A DNA stretch of 64,000 bases. It comes from Fictibacillus solisalsi (GTDB lineage: Bacteria > Bacillota > Bacilli > Bacillales > Fictibacillaceae). A model generated the notes under the pieces. It worked only from the letters and a program-made list of their open reading frames with translations, was not told the origin of the DNA and did not search any database. The stretch's first letter is position 1, and every line of letters begins with the position of its first letter. The position numbers were made by a program, and so were the translations under genes. Shown here piece by piece: positions 1 through 10,119 of the stretch. Location of the stretch: NCBI RefSeq assembly GCF_900103485.1, contig NZ_FNHW01000001.1, positions 2,067,057-2,131,056 on the forward strand, read 5' to 3'.

Positions 1-1034
1 TGCTGTGAACCCATTTGTCCGTGCTGTGGCATGCTGCTGTAACCCATTTGGCTACTTCCCATGGAAAGTGTTCCTCCCCCTTGATAGGACGGATACACCT
101 GCTGCGCCTGCGCCTGCCCCGGCATTGCACTAAAAGGAGGCATGCCCGCTCCTGCACCCCCGTATACAGGCGCCGTATATCCTTGCGGCTGTTCAAACAT
201 AGGAGGGACTCCGGAATACATGTGGTTCATTGCAGAAGAAGATTCTTCTGCCAGAAAAGGATGCATTTGTTTTCCCATTCCAAAGCCGTCCTTACCATGG
301 GTAAGACCTGCTGGCGGAGACACATAGACAGGCGGTGCAAAATCCATCTTTGGTGGCTGATGGTGAATCGGCTGATGGTGGGCCCATTTCATATGCGAAG
401 AAGAGGAAGACTCCATGTATGCGGTAAAATCCTTATGACTCATTGGCGCCAGCGGTTTCGGCGATTTCATGGAAGATTCTTTGTACAATTTCTTTGGCAG
501 CAATGGATTAAAAGGCATATCCTTTTTTGCGAGTGCCTGTTTCAACTGCATAATCGGCTCTGTCTTCATAGGCATTTTAAGCTCTGCCTTTGGTGCCATT
601 TTCGGTTCAGCTTTCAGAGCCATTTTTGGTTCAGTCTTGGGGACGAATTTTGGTTCAGCCTTGGGAACGAATTTGGGTTCTGCTTTCGGGATAATTGGAG
701 CGGCTTTTGGAGGAGCGGGAATGGGTGCTGGTTTAGGCGGCGGCGGTGGCGGAGCAGGAACCGGGATTTCCTGGACCGGTGCGACCGGCATTTCCTTTTT
801 GGGCATCTCTTTCATTGGCTGCTCTTTTTTGGACGGCAGCTTGAGCGGCATTTTCATTTTTTCTCCCCGGCCTGCCGGTATTTCGGGAGAAGGTATTTTA
901 ACTTTTGATCCCCTTTCAAGTACTCCGCCATATGATGTGCCGGCGTTTATCCGTCGTAGCTCTTCTAATGGAATGTTATACTTATCGGCGATTTTTTCGA
1001 GAGTATCACCTTTTTGAACGATATGAATTCTCAC
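1..1034 (-). CDS. safA: SafA-like spore coat morphogenetic protein, 3' end outside window
   Basis: An open frame runs from a GTG at 1034 to the left edge without a stop (at least 344 codons). The N-terminus is a LysM domain (about residues 1-45, beginning MRIHIVQKGDTLEKIA), which in SafA binds spore cortex peptidoglycan. A long low-complexity region follows: Lys/Pro/Glu repeats of the type KAEPK(M/F) at about residues 115-170, then a Met/Gly/Pro/Gln-rich tail typical of inner-coat proteins. B. subtilis SafA starts almost identically and also follows nadA. SafA is recruited by SpoVID, which is encoded in this window at about 30 kb. An AGGAGGG lies 12 nt before the GTG, rather far, but no other start is in frame. 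A sigma-E-like -10 (CATATACT) lies upstream without a good -35. The remaining C-terminus cannot be judged. Confidence 0.88.
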   Translation of the reverse strand, partial: MRIHIVQKGDTLEKIADKYNIPLEELRRINAGTSYGGVLERGSKVKIPSPEIPAGRGEKMKMPLKLPSKKEQPMKEMPKKEMPVAPVQEIPVPAPPPPPPKPAPIPAPPKAAPIIPKAEPKFVPKAEPKFVPKTEPKMALKAEPKMAPKAELKMPMKTEPIMQLKQALAKKDMPFNPLLPKKLYKESSMKSPKPLAPMSHKDFTAYMESSSSSHMKWAHHQPIHHQPPKMDFAPPVYVSPPAGLTHGKDGFGMGKQMHPFLAEESSSAMNHMYSGVPPMFEQPQGYTAPVYGGAGAGMPPFSAMPGQAQAQQVYPSYQGGGTLSMGSSQMGYSSMPQHGQMGSQ

Positions 1035-1177
1035 GTAAACAAAACTCCCTCCTGCCAAAATTTCTTTACAGTATATGAAAATCTGGGCATTGTGCTACTA
1101 CCTATTTCAGTAGTCGGTCCTTTACCAATTTATGCCCTGAAAATCAGCTGTATGACTTTGACAGGAGGGGGTTGGCG
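1035..1177. other. safA upstream region
   Basis: This gap between nadA and safA holds the safA Shine-Dalgarno (AGGAGGG) and, on the minus strand, CATATACT, which fits the sigma-E -10 consensus CATACAnT in six of seven positions. I find no convincing sigma-E -35 at 13-15 nt. No T-rich terminator hairpin is evident after nadA, so read-through into safA is possible. Confidence 0.35.
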
Positions 1178-2281
1178 TTAAGCTCTTACCAGCATTCGCT
1201 GGAGTGCTTTTACGGCATATTCAGTTGTTTCATTATCCACAGTGATGATGTTCCCGGGCTCTTCCTGTACAATCCGCTCAAGCGAATAGGTCAGATGGGG
1301 GAGATCAATGCGGTTCATGGTCAGACACGGGCACATGTTTGGATTCAATGAAATGATTGTTTTGTCAGGATGATCGTTTTTCAGACGGTTTACAAGATTC
1401 ATTTCTGTTCCAATGGCCCATGAACTACCCGGAGGTGCTTTTTGAATAGCCTGAATAATGTAGTGAGTAGAGCCGGCCATGTCCGACAGCTGAACCACTT
1501 CATGGGTGCATTCCGGGTGAACGATGATGTTCATCTCTGGATTGGTCTGCCTTAGTAATTGAATATTTTCGACCGTAAACTTTTCGTGTACCGAGCAGTG
1601 GCCTTTCCACAAAATCACCTTTACATCATCCAATTCTCCCTCGTATTCCAACTGCTGCATCTGCGGATCCCAAACCGCCATCCGGCTTAACGGGATACCC
1701 AGTGTATAGGCTGTGTTTCTTCCCAAATGCTGGTCAGGCAAAAAGAGGATGCGCTCCTTTTGCGTAAACGCCCATTCCAGCATTTTCTCCGCATTGGATG
1801 AGGTGACTGTAGCGCCTCCATTCTTTCCGCAAAACGCCTTGATGGCGGCAGTGGAATTCACATAGGTAAGCGGTAAAATAGTATTTCCGAATACATGCTG
1901 CAGGCGGTCCCACGCGGTTTTCGTCTGATGAATATCAGCCATGTCCGCCATGGAACAGCCGGCTCTCATGTCGGGCAAGATCACCCTTTGATGGGATTCT
2001 GTCAGCATATCAGCTGTTTCTGCCATAAAATGAACCCCGCAAAATACAATGTATTCCGCTTCACGGTTCAGAGCGGACTGCTGGGCGAGCTGAAGCGAAT
2101 CTCCGGTTGTATCGGCGAACTGTATGACCTCATCTTTTTGATAATGGTGTCCAGGAATGAACAGTTTATTGCCCAGTTGTTTTTTTACTGCACGTACCCT
2201 TCCAGCCATTTCCTCATCAGTCATTGAAAAATATTGATCAGGAATGCTGGATTTCTGCTTGAAGGCTTTCAGTAAGCTCAT
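1178..2281 (-). CDS. nadA: Quinolinate synthase NadA
   Basis: Condenses iminoaspartate (made by NadB) with dihydroxyacetone phosphate to give quinolinate, the second step of de novo NAD synthesis. The protein has 367 residues, the normal length. The three cysteines that ligate the 4Fe-4S cluster are visible in the motifs RAGC (about residue 109), KGHC and MCPC near the C-terminus, and the substrate-binding motif [10 protein letters not shown] is near residue 45. It is the third gene of nadB-nadC-nadA; its ATG at 2281 overlaps the end of nadC by 44 nt and follows AGGAGGGG. Expression probably depends on the operator upstream of nadB. Confidence 0.97.
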   Translation of the reverse strand: MSLLKAFKQKSSIPDQYFSMTDEEMAGRVRAVKKQLGNKLFIPGHHYQKDEVIQFADTTGDSLQLAQQSALNREAEYIVFCGVHFMAETADMLTESHQRVILPDMRAGCSMADMADIHQTKTAWDRLQHVFGNTILPLTYVNSTAAIKAFCGKNGGATVTSSNAEKMLEWAFTQKERILFLPDQHLGRNTAYTLGIPLSRMAVWDPQMQQLEYEGELDDVKVILWKGHCSVHEKFTVENIQLLRQTNPEMNIIVHPECTHEVVQLSDMAGSTHYIIQAIQKAPPGSSWAIGTEMNLVNRLKNDHPDKTIISLNPNMCPCLTMNRIDLPHLTYSLERIVQEEPGNIITVDNETTEYAVKALQRMLVRA

Positions 2282-3122
2282 CCTTAACCCCTCCTGTAAT
2301 GTTTAAACTAATATCAAGAGATGTTGCAGAATGTGTCAGCATCCCGAGAGAAATAAAATCGACTCCTGTTTTTCCAAAGGAGTTGAGGTCCTCCAGTGAA
2401 ATTCCTCCTGAAGCTTCTGTAATGATATGTCCCGGAATAAAGGCCTTCCAGCGCTTAATTTCATCTGGTGTACGGTTATCGAACATAATGACATCCGCTT
2501 TTGCGCTTACCGCTTCTTTGATCTGTTCAAGTGTCTCTGTCTCCACTTCAATCTTCACCATATGGCCGAGGTGTTTCTTAACTTTTTTTACTGCTTCAGT
2601 AATTCCTCCTGCACGTTCGATATGATTATCTTTGATCATTACACCATCATACAGCCCAAACCTGTGGTTGTATCCGCCCCCGCACTGTACAGCGTATTTC
2701 TCAAACATCCTTAAACCTGGCGTGGTTTTGCGTGTATCACAAATTTTAGTGGTCGAACTGTTCAAAGCGGTTACTGCATGGTGGGTTAACGTGGATATTC
2801 CTGACATCCGCTGCACGAGGTTCAGAATAACACGCTCTCCACTGTATACTGCTGCGGCCGGCCCCTTTACTTCCGCCAAAACTTGACCTGCTGATATCAC
2901 ATCTCCGTCCTTGACTTTTGGGAGTACAGTACAGTTTTCACTTAACAAGCGATAACCTTCAATTACAACATCCATTCCTGAAAACACACCTGGCTTTTTT
3001 GAAACCAGCCTGGCTTCGGTCATTTCTGCTTCAGGGAACAAAAGCCCACTCGTTACATCCCCTTCTCCAAGATCCTCAAGCAAAAATTCCTGCAGCTGTT
3101 TTTTTAGCTTCAGCTTGTTCAT
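2238..3122 (-). CDS. nadC: Nicotinate-nucleotide pyrophosphorylase (carboxylating) NadC
   Basis: Quinolinate phosphoribosyltransferase: quinolinate plus PRPP gives nicotinate mononucleotide, CO2 and pyrophosphate. The chosen ATG at 3122 ([10 protein letters not shown]) gives 294 residues and is preceded by AGAAGGAAGG; the frame is open 16 codons further upstream without a better site. Family signatures are present: [11 protein letters not shown] at about 137, the [15 protein letters not shown] active-site segment at about 160-175, and the EVET and GGI loops of the half-barrel. It overlaps nadB by 47 nt and nadA by 44 nt, which suggests tight translational coupling of the three enzymes. Confidence 0.96.
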   Translation of the reverse strand: MNKLKLKKQLQEFLLEDLGEGDVTSGLLFPEAEMTEARLVSKKPGVFSGMDVVIEGYRLLSENCTVLPKVKDGDVISAGQVLAEVKGPAAAVYSGERVILNLVQRMSGISTLTHHAVTALNSSTTKICDTRKTTPGLRMFEKYAVQCGGGYNHRFGLYDGVMIKDNHIERAGGITEAVKKVKKHLGHMVKIEVETETLEQIKEAVSAKADVIMFDNRTPDEIKRWKAFIPGHIITEASGGISLEDLNSFGKTGVDFISLGMLTHSATSLDISLNITGGVKDELTESLQAEIQHS

Positions 3123-4650
3123 GATAATCCTTCCTTCTGTATATTTGTTTTTTGAGCCATTCCCGGTCATTACTGACGGGGAAGTCTGTACGGTAATGTC
3201 CTCCCCGGCTTTCTTTCCGCATAAAAGCCGATGTGACGATCAGCTTTGCGGTTTGCAGCATGTTCAGCACTTCCATCTCATGGATGGTACATCCAAAGTC
3301 CGGGGTACATTTTTCATATTCCTCGAACCAGGCTATTGCCTCGCTTAAACCGTCAGGAGTCCTTACAATACCGGCGTACTTGGTCATCTTTTCTTTTATT
3401 TCTTCTTTATCGGGCAGCCATCCTGCAGATTTTGTTTGCATGGAATCCAAGCTGTTGGGAGCTGAGACAGGAGCTGCGCAAGGTTCTTCAAGAATGTTTA
3501 GTGCCGTCCGCTTGGAAAACACAACGCCTTCAAGCAAGGAATTGCTTGCCAGCCTGTTGGCACCATGAACGCCTGTGCGGGATGCTTCTCCAACAGCATA
3601 CAGGCCAGGGACTGTCGTTCGTCCCCATTCATCGGTTACGGCTCCGCCCATTGTGAAATGGGCACCTGGCGCTACAGGAATCCATCCGTCCTTCAAGGAG
3701 ATTCTGGCAAGATTACATTGCTTGGTGATGGTTGGAAACCTGTTTGTGAAATTTTTCACGTTCGAAACATCAAGAAAAACCTTCCTTCCCTGGTTTATCG
3801 ATTGATGGATCGTTCGGGCCACAATGTCACGTGGTGCAAGATCCTCAAGTTCATGAATGCCTTTCATCACCCGGTCTCCCTGATCCGTGAGCAGGACTCC
3901 TCCTTCTCCTCTGACAGCTTCGGATACGAGTCCGAACGATTTACCCTGAGTATAGAGCATGGTTGGGTGAAACTGCAGAAATTCCAAATCGGATAACAGG
4001 GCTCCTGCACGATAAGCAAGGGCTATGCTGTCGCCCGTTATGCTTTCGTCATTGGAATGAACGCTGTACAGGCCGGCTGCGCCTCCGGAAGCAAGAATGA
4101 CCGCACCTGCTCTATACACCGCTACTTCTCCGTTTTCAAGCTTGGTCCAGGCTCCTCTGCAACGGCCATCTTCAACAATCAAATCTCCAACCATTTCATG
4201 CTCTTTGATTGTCACATGACCAGCAACCCGATTAAACAGCGCATTAATCATTTTTGAACCGGTTCTGTCGCCACCCGCATGGAGGATTCTTGATTTTCTG
4301 TGCCCTCCTTCTCTGCCCAGGGATACTTTTCCGTCCGGATTCTTGTCAAACGGAACGTTCCATTTCTCAAGCAGGGAAATAAGTTCAGGCCCTTCCTTTA
4401 CCAGTATTTCAGTCAGCGCTTCCTCGTTGTGAAAGCGTCCTGCTTTTATCGTATCGAGAAAGTGTTCCGCCCAATGGTCGTCTTGTTGTGTGGCTGCTGC
4501 TATGCCGCCTTGGGCACGATAGGAATTACTATTTTGAAAAGAAGACTTTGTGATAATTGTCACATTCTGGTGCGAACGCAAACATTCCGCTGCCATTAAA
4601 CCTGCAATCCCGATTCCAATGATCAGAACGTCTGTAAATTGTACATTCAT
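3076..4650 (-). CDS. nadB: L-aspartate oxidase NadB
   Basis: FAD-dependent oxidation of L-aspartate to iminoaspartate, the first step of de novo NAD synthesis. The 524 residues match the family. The N-terminal dinucleotide fold (IIGIGIAGLMAAECL, about 9-23), the RAQGGIAAA flavin loop and the succinate-dehydrogenase-type active-site region HFTMGGAVTDEWGRT are all visible. The ATG at 4650 follows a GGGGGC ribosome binding site. It is the promoter-proximal gene of nadB-nadC-nadA and is divergent from nifS. On the minus strand TTGATA and TAAATA, 16 nt apart, form a plausible sigma-A promoter, with the NiaR-like operator just downstream. Confidence 0.96.
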   Translation of the reverse strand: MNVQFTDVLIIGIGIAGLMAAECLRSHQNVTIITKSSFQNSNSYRAQGGIAAATQQDDHWAEHFLDTIKAGRFHNEEALTEILVKEGPELISLLEKWNVPFDKNPDGKVSLGREGGHRKSRILHAGGDRTGSKMINALFNRVAGHVTIKEHEMVGDLIVEDGRCRGAWTKLENGEVAVYRAGAVILASGGAAGLYSVHSNDESITGDSIALAYRAGALLSDLEFLQFHPTMLYTQGKSFGLVSEAVRGEGGVLLTDQGDRVMKGIHELEDLAPRDIVARTIHQSINQGRKVFLDVSNVKNFTNRFPTITKQCNLARISLKDGWIPVAPGAHFTMGGAVTDEWGRTTVPGLYAVGEASRTGVHGANRLASNSLLEGVVFSKRTALNILEEPCAAPVSAPNSLDSMQTKSAGWLPDKEEIKEKMTKYAGIVRTPDGLSEAIAWFEEYEKCTPDFGCTIHEMEVLNMLQTAKLIVTSAFMRKESRGGHYRTDFPVSNDREWLKKQIYRRKDYHEQAEAKKTAAGIFA

Positions 4651-4673
4651 GTTATAAGCCCCCGTTTATTTTC

Positions 4674-4700
4674 TTTACAGGTGTCTTGACACTTATATTT
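4674..4700. promoter_or_regulatory. NiaR/NadR-type operator between nadB and nifS
   Basis: The divergent region contains the inverted repeat GTGTC-TT-GACAC (4681-4692), extended on the left by TTACAG. This resembles the tacAgGTGTCt-type palindrome known for NiaR (YrxA) in Bacillus. It lies just downstream of the nadB -10 and contains a TTGACA (4686-4691) that could be the nifS -35, with TAAACT 18 nt further as -10. The regulator gene nadR is two genes away. A single site could therefore repress both directions when nicotinate is plentiful. Confidence 0.7.
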
Positions 4701-4749
4701 ACATACAATTAAACTGATATCAAGAGTTTTTTTAGAGGCGGGATAATAT

Positions 4750-5889
4750 ATGATTTATTTGGACTATGCAGCAACAACACCCATGTCACCTGAAGCGATA
4801 CATGCTTATGCGGAAACAGCTGGTACGTATTATGCAAATACTTCAAGTCTTCATGACCCGGGCACGGACGCTTCCGATTTGGTCGATCTTGCCCGTGTTG
4901 AGCTCGCACGGATGCTCTCCTGCCAAAAGGACGGCATCTATTTTACGGGCGGGGGCTCTGATGGAAACTTTTTGGCTCTGACCAGTCTGGCCCGGGGCAA
5001 CCAGGAAAAAGGAAACCATATCCTGACCTCCCCCTTGGAGCACAGCTCCGTCACCAATACCCTATCTTTCCTTGAGGATGAAGGTTTTGAGGTGACCGTA
5101 GTACCCGTTGATTCACGTGGCCAGATCACCGAAGAAGCCCTTCGCCAATCCATAAAACACAATACAATATTAGCGACCATCGCCCATGGAAACAGCGAGA
5201 TTGGTATCACTCAAAATTTAAAAAAGTTAGGAAACCTATTGAATGAACATGGAGTCATGTTTCATAGCGATTGTGTACAAACCTTTGGTAAACTGCCGGT
5301 CCAAGCAGAGGAAATGAGCCTTGATGCGCTTACGGTTTCATCTCATAAGATACATGGCCCGAAAGGAATGGGAGTGGTGTATGTATCCCCAAAACTGTCT
5401 ATCAAACCGCTGTTAACCGGCGTAACCCACGAACGGGGCTTTCGGCAAGGCACAGTCAATACGCCGGGAGTTGTCTCTTTTCTTGCGGCTGCAAGCAATC
5501 AATGGAACCATATGATAGAATGGAATACACATGTAGATGATTTGATATCACAATTTCTTTCGCTAACCAGCGGCTTAGACCATATGGTTGTGGAAAGGAC
5601 GGCGAGCACACTGCCTCATTTTCTTCCGATCCGGTTGAAAGGAATGGAAGGGCAGTACGCCATGCTGGAATTGAATCGCAGAAAAATTGCTGTTTCCACC
5701 GGTTCAGCCTGTAAAGCCGGACAGCAGGGACCGTCCAAAGCACTTATGGCGATCGGCCGCACAGCCGATCAAGCACATGAACTCGTGAGAATTACATTAG
5801 GAAGGGAAACCACCCGCGAAGAGATAACGACTCTCGCCAAAGCCCTTCAAGAGCTTGCAGAACGATTCTATGTACAAACAGGGAGTTGA
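4750..5889 (+). CDS. nifS: Cysteine desulfurase NifS (NAD-linked)
   Basis: A PLP-dependent class V aminotransferase fold that takes sulfur from L-cysteine. In Bacillus this copy is dedicated to assembling the Fe-S cluster of NadA, which matches its position opposite nadBCA. The 379 residues include the PLP lysine in SSHKIHGPKGMG (about residue 200) and the sulfur-carrying cysteine in STGSACKAG (about residue 325). The start ATG follows GAGGCGGGATAATAT. It overlaps nadR by 4 nt (TTGA), so the two form a coupled operon. Confidence 0.94.
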   Translation: MIYLDYAATTPMSPEAIHAYAETAGTYYANTSSLHDPGTDASDLVDLARVELARMLSCQKDGIYFTGGGSDGNFLALTSLARGNQEKGNHILTSPLEHSSVTNTLSFLEDEGFEVTVVPVDSRGQITEEALRQSIKHNTILATIAHGNSEIGITQNLKKLGNLLNEHGVMFHSDCVQTFGKLPVQAEEMSLDALTVSSHKIHGPKGMGVVYVSPKLSIKPLLTGVTHERGFRQGTVNTPGVVSFLAAASNQWNHMIEWNTHVDDLISQFLSLTSGLDHMVVERTASTLPHFLPIRLKGMEGQYAMLELNRRKIAVSTGSACKAGQQGPSKALMAIGRTADQAHELVRITLGRETTREEITTLAKALQELAERFYVQTGS

Positions 5890-6431
5890 AGAACGTGACA
5901 GTGGCACCCAAAATGCCGGGGGATGAAAGAAGAAATTTAATCAGGCAGTGGCTCATGGAGAGCAGCCATCCGATCAAAGGCAGTGATCTGGCGGGAAAAA
6001 CAAATGTCAGCCGTCAAGTGATCGTCGGAGACATATCCTTGCTAAAAGCCATGAACGAACCGATCATTGCTACCTCACAAGGCTATATGTATTTGAAGGC
6101 GGAGGAAAAACAGGCTCCTCATACTCATTTGATTGTCTCCAATCATTCACCGGAAGACACGATGGATGAGTTATTCACAATTGTGGATCATGGCGTAACC
6201 GTTAAAAACGTCATTGTAGAACACCCGATTTATGGAGATCTGACTGCCTCCTTACTCCTTAGCACAAGAAAAGAAGTTGAGGAGTTCTTGCAAAAACTGG
6301 AGACTACCAATGCGGCATTGCTCAGCACACTGACAGAAGGCATTCATCTTCATACATTAGAAGCCCGGTCGAAGGATCAGATCGAAAACGCATGCCGGGA
6401 ACTGCAACAAAAAGGATATCTTTTATCTTAA
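5886..6431 (+). CDS. nadR: Transcriptional repressor of NAD biosynthesis NadR/NiaR
   Basis: Nicotinate-responsive repressor of the nad genes (YrxA family), 181 residues. The N-terminal part (about 10-65) is a winged-helix HTH_11 domain (KGSDLAGKTNVSRQVIVGDISLLKA). The C-terminal part is the 3H domain that binds nicotinic acid and metal, with histidines at THLIVSNH, VEHPIYGD and GIHLHTLEARS. The start is taken as the TTG at 5886 that overlaps the nifS stop; the GTG at 5895 is an alternative. It probably acts on the palindrome upstream of its own operon. Confidence 0.93.
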   Translation: MKNVTVAPKMPGDERRNLIRQWLMESSHPIKGSDLAGKTNVSRQVIVGDISLLKAMNEPIIATSQGYMYLKAEEKQAPHTHLIVSNHSPEDTMDELFTIVDHGVTVKNVIVEHPIYGDLTASLLLSTRKEVEEFLQKLETTNAALLSTLTEGIHLHTLEARSKDQIENACRELQQKGYLLS

Positions 6432-6433
6432 CC

Positions 6434-6472
6434 AAAAAAAGAGAGCTGTTTGTTAAACAACTCTCCTTTTTT
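6434..6472. terminator. Bidirectional terminator between nadR and pheB
   Basis: GAGAGCTGTTT and AAACAACTCTC form a hairpin flanked by an A-run on the left and a T-run on the right, so it can end transcription of nadR (plus) and pheB (minus). It occupies the whole gap, leaving no room for pheA. Confidence 0.85.
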
Positions 6473-6914
6473 ATGCACCTGTTCCAATCACTTCCACACT
6501 TTCTACTGCTTCCATCCGATTTAGCGTGGCAAGCAGCTCGTTGATCTCACCGCGCAGCCCATTTGTTTCAATCGTTAAGGTCACATTGGCTCTTCCTTGA
6601 AGAGGAATGGTCTGATTGATAGTCAGAACGTTACAGCCGACCGATGCAACAATAGTCAACAGGCTTGAAAGCGCGCCTGACCGGTCTTCGAGATTTAATG
6701 AAAGAGTTATAATCTTTTCCTTAATCATCGTATGAAACGGAAATATCCCGTCCCTGTACTTATAAAATGCACTTCGGCTTAAACCTACTTTTTCTGCTGC
6801 CTCTGCCACCGTTTTTACTTTTCCACGGTCCAAAAGAGACTTGGCTTCAAGAGTTTTTTGCATGGACTCTGAGAGAACGTCTTCCCTTACCATGTAATAT
6901 TGCCTTTCCTTCAT
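6471..6914 (-). CDS. pheB: ACT domain-containing protein PheB
   Basis: 147 residues starting at [14 protein letters not shown], the same length as B. subtilis PheB. An N-terminal helix-turn-helix-like segment ([22 protein letters not shown]) is followed by an ACT domain (about 70-147, [36 protein letters not shown] interrupted only by normal loops). ACT domains bind amino acids; the biological role of PheB is not established. The ATG at 6914 follows GGAGG; a longer frame beginning at TTG 6971 has no ribosome binding site. In B. subtilis it lies between obg and pheA, but here pheA is absent and a terminator precedes the gene. Confidence 0.9.
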   Translation of the reverse strand: MKERQYYMVREDVLSESMQKTLEAKSLLDRGKVKTVAEAAEKVGLSRSAFYKYRDGIFPFHTMIKEKIITLSLNLEDRSGALSSLLTIVASVGCNVLTINQTIPLQGRANVTLTIETNGLRGEINELLATLNRMEAVESVEVIGTGA

Positions 6915-6987
6915 ATGTACGATAACCTCCAAAACAGGTCTTTCACTCAGTATATCCAAAGGTACTGCCAAATGTCTATGTCATAAA

Positions 6988-8872
<1,885 letters not shown>

Positions 8873-8957
8873 ACATTGCACTCCTGTTAACGTGTCTTTC
8901 CCTGCTTCACTGGCAGTTTAACCTAAATTTTTCCGTTGCACAACCTTGTAAACAAAA

Positions 8958-8990
8958 GAAAAAGCTCTAACCAACCCGGTTAGAGCTATC
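8958..8990 (-). terminator. Terminator after rpmA
   Basis: AGCTCTAACC and GGTTAGAGCT form a ten-pair stem around GGGTT, followed by TTTTTCTTTT on the minus strand. It closes the rplU-prp-rpmA operon. Confidence 0.9.
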
Positions 8991-8993
8991 TTC

Positions 8994-9284
8994 TTACGCT
9001 TCGTTTGCGACTGGGTATACACTTACTTGTTTGCGGTCACGTCCAAGACGCTCAAAACGAACAACTCCGTCCACTTTCGCAAAAAGAGTGTCATCCCCAC
9101 CGCGGCCTACGTTTGTACCAGGATAGATTTTCGTACCGCGTTGACGGTAAAGAATAGATCCTCCTGTTACCATTTGGCCATCCGCTCTCTTAGCACCAAG
9201 GCGCTTTGAGATGGAATCACGACCGTTCTTTGTGCTACCTACTCCCTTTTTGGAAGCAAAGTATTGAAGGTTTAATTTTAGCAT
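8994..9284 (-). CDS. rpmA: 50S ribosomal protein L27 with cleavable N-terminal extension
   Basis: 96 residues starting at [21 protein letters not shown]. The first nine residues are the Firmicute-specific extension removed after the phenylalanine-alanine pair by the protease Prp, encoded directly upstream; the exposed SKKGVG tail then reaches the peptidyl-transferase centre. The ATG at 9284 follows GAGGAGGTGGG, so the longer open frame to 9326 is not used. Confidence 0.97.
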   Translation of the reverse strand: MLKLNLQYFASKKGVGSTKNGRDSISKRLGAKRADGQMVTGGSILYRQRGTKIYPGTNVGRGGDDTLFAKVDGVVRFERLGRDRKQVSVYPVANEA

Positions 9285-9325
9285 TCGTCCCACCTCCTCA
9301 TTCGGTGTTTTACAGTAAGCCTGCA

Positions 9326-9664
9326 TTATGCCGGCTTTTCCTGCAAAGAAATAAATCGACCATAGTCGTTTTCGATTGTTTGTAAAGAAACAACCATACC
9401 TTCCAGAAGAAGCTGCACTTTTTCATGGATATGGTGCTCAAGATGATCCGGTGTGCGGAAAATTAAATAGCCCCCATCCTCACGTGTTTCCACATCAGGT
9501 GTAACAGAGCATAGAACTTCCACTGCATTAATTGCCCCAAATGAGACCGCAGATGCGCCTGCACAAACAAGATCCTGTCCGTACGGCCCTGAATCGGCAT
9601 GTCCACTCATGGAAAACGATGTAATACTTTTCCGTTCATCCCGGTAAATGGTTACCTTAATCAT
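9326..9664 (-). CDS. prp: Ribosomal-processing cysteine protease Prp
   Basis: 112 residues. Prp (YsxB) cleaves the N-terminal extension of L27 in Firmicutes. The catalytic pair is visible as His22 in SMSGHADSG and Cys34 in QDLVCAGAS, at the same positions as in the characterised Staphylococcus protein. Lies between rplU and rpmA with gaps of 5 and 41 nt, so substrate and protease are made from one transcript. Confidence 0.95.
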   Translation of the reverse strand: MIKVTIYRDERKSITSFSMSGHADSGPYGQDLVCAGASAVSFGAINAVEVLCSVTPDVETREDGGYLIFRTPDHLEHHIHEKVQLLLEGMVVSLQTIENDYGRFISLQEKPA

Positions 9665-9669
9665 GGGAA

Positions 9670-9978
9670 TTAACCGTTGATTTTGTCGATAACTACTTTA
9701 GTGTAAGGCTGACGGTGACCTTGTTTACGACGGTAGTTCTTTTTCGCTTTGAACTTGTAAACGATCACTTTTTGTCCGCGGCCATGTTTTTCAACTTTTC
9801 CTGTTACAGTTACTCCATCAAGCAATGGAGCTCCTACTTTCAGGCTGTCTCCACCAACCATAAGAACATCCTCAAATGTTACAGTATCGCCAGCTTCCAC
9901 ATCAAGCTTTTCAACATAGATCGCTTGACCTTCTTCAACTCTTACTTGTTTACCACCAGTTTGAATAATTGCGTACAT
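9670..9978 (-). CDS. rplU: 50S ribosomal protein L21
   Basis: 102 residues starting [17 protein letters not shown] and ending in the RNA-binding [17 protein letters not shown] segment. The ATG at 9978 follows AAGGAGG by eight nt; the open frame three codons longer is not supported. First gene of rplU-prp-rpmA, behind a structured leader. Confidence 0.97.
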   Translation of the reverse strand: MYAIIQTGGKQVRVEEGQAIYVEKLDVEAGDTVTFEDVLMVGGDSLKVGAPLLDGVTVTGKVEKHGRGQKVIVYKFKAKKNYRRKQGHRQPYTKVVIDKING

Positions 9979-9984
9979 CACGTG

Positions 9985-10095
9985 CACCTCCTTATAAACT
10001 CAGACTCGCCATCACAGGTGCTTTATGTAAAGCTTGAAAACCTGTTCCTGAGCGGTTGGAGCGGGTGCTCCAATAAACTAACAGAAGAATCATAC
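9985..10095 (-). ncRNA. Ribosomal protein L21 leader RNA (rplU 5' UTR)
   Basis: On the minus strand the rplU leader has a perfect hairpin TGGAGC-ACCC-GCTCCA (10057-10072) and then two nested helices: CTCAG (10048-10052) with CTGAG (9999-10003), enclosing ACAGGT (10040-10045) with ACCTGT (10014-10019). This arrangement just before the Shine-Dalgarno matches the L21 leader known upstream of rplU in Bacillus, which is thought to mediate autoregulation by L21. The helices are seen directly; the assignment rests on family knowledge. Confidence 0.75.
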
Positions 10096-10119
10096 CATGT
10101 GCCATACCCCTGTGTCAAT

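Noticed and set aside
15-1017. Plus-strand ORFs of 297 and 182 codons over safA
   Set aside because: They are shadows of the repetitive, Pro/Lys/Gln-rich safA coding sequence on the minus strand. They have no ribosome binding site and show low-complexity translations.
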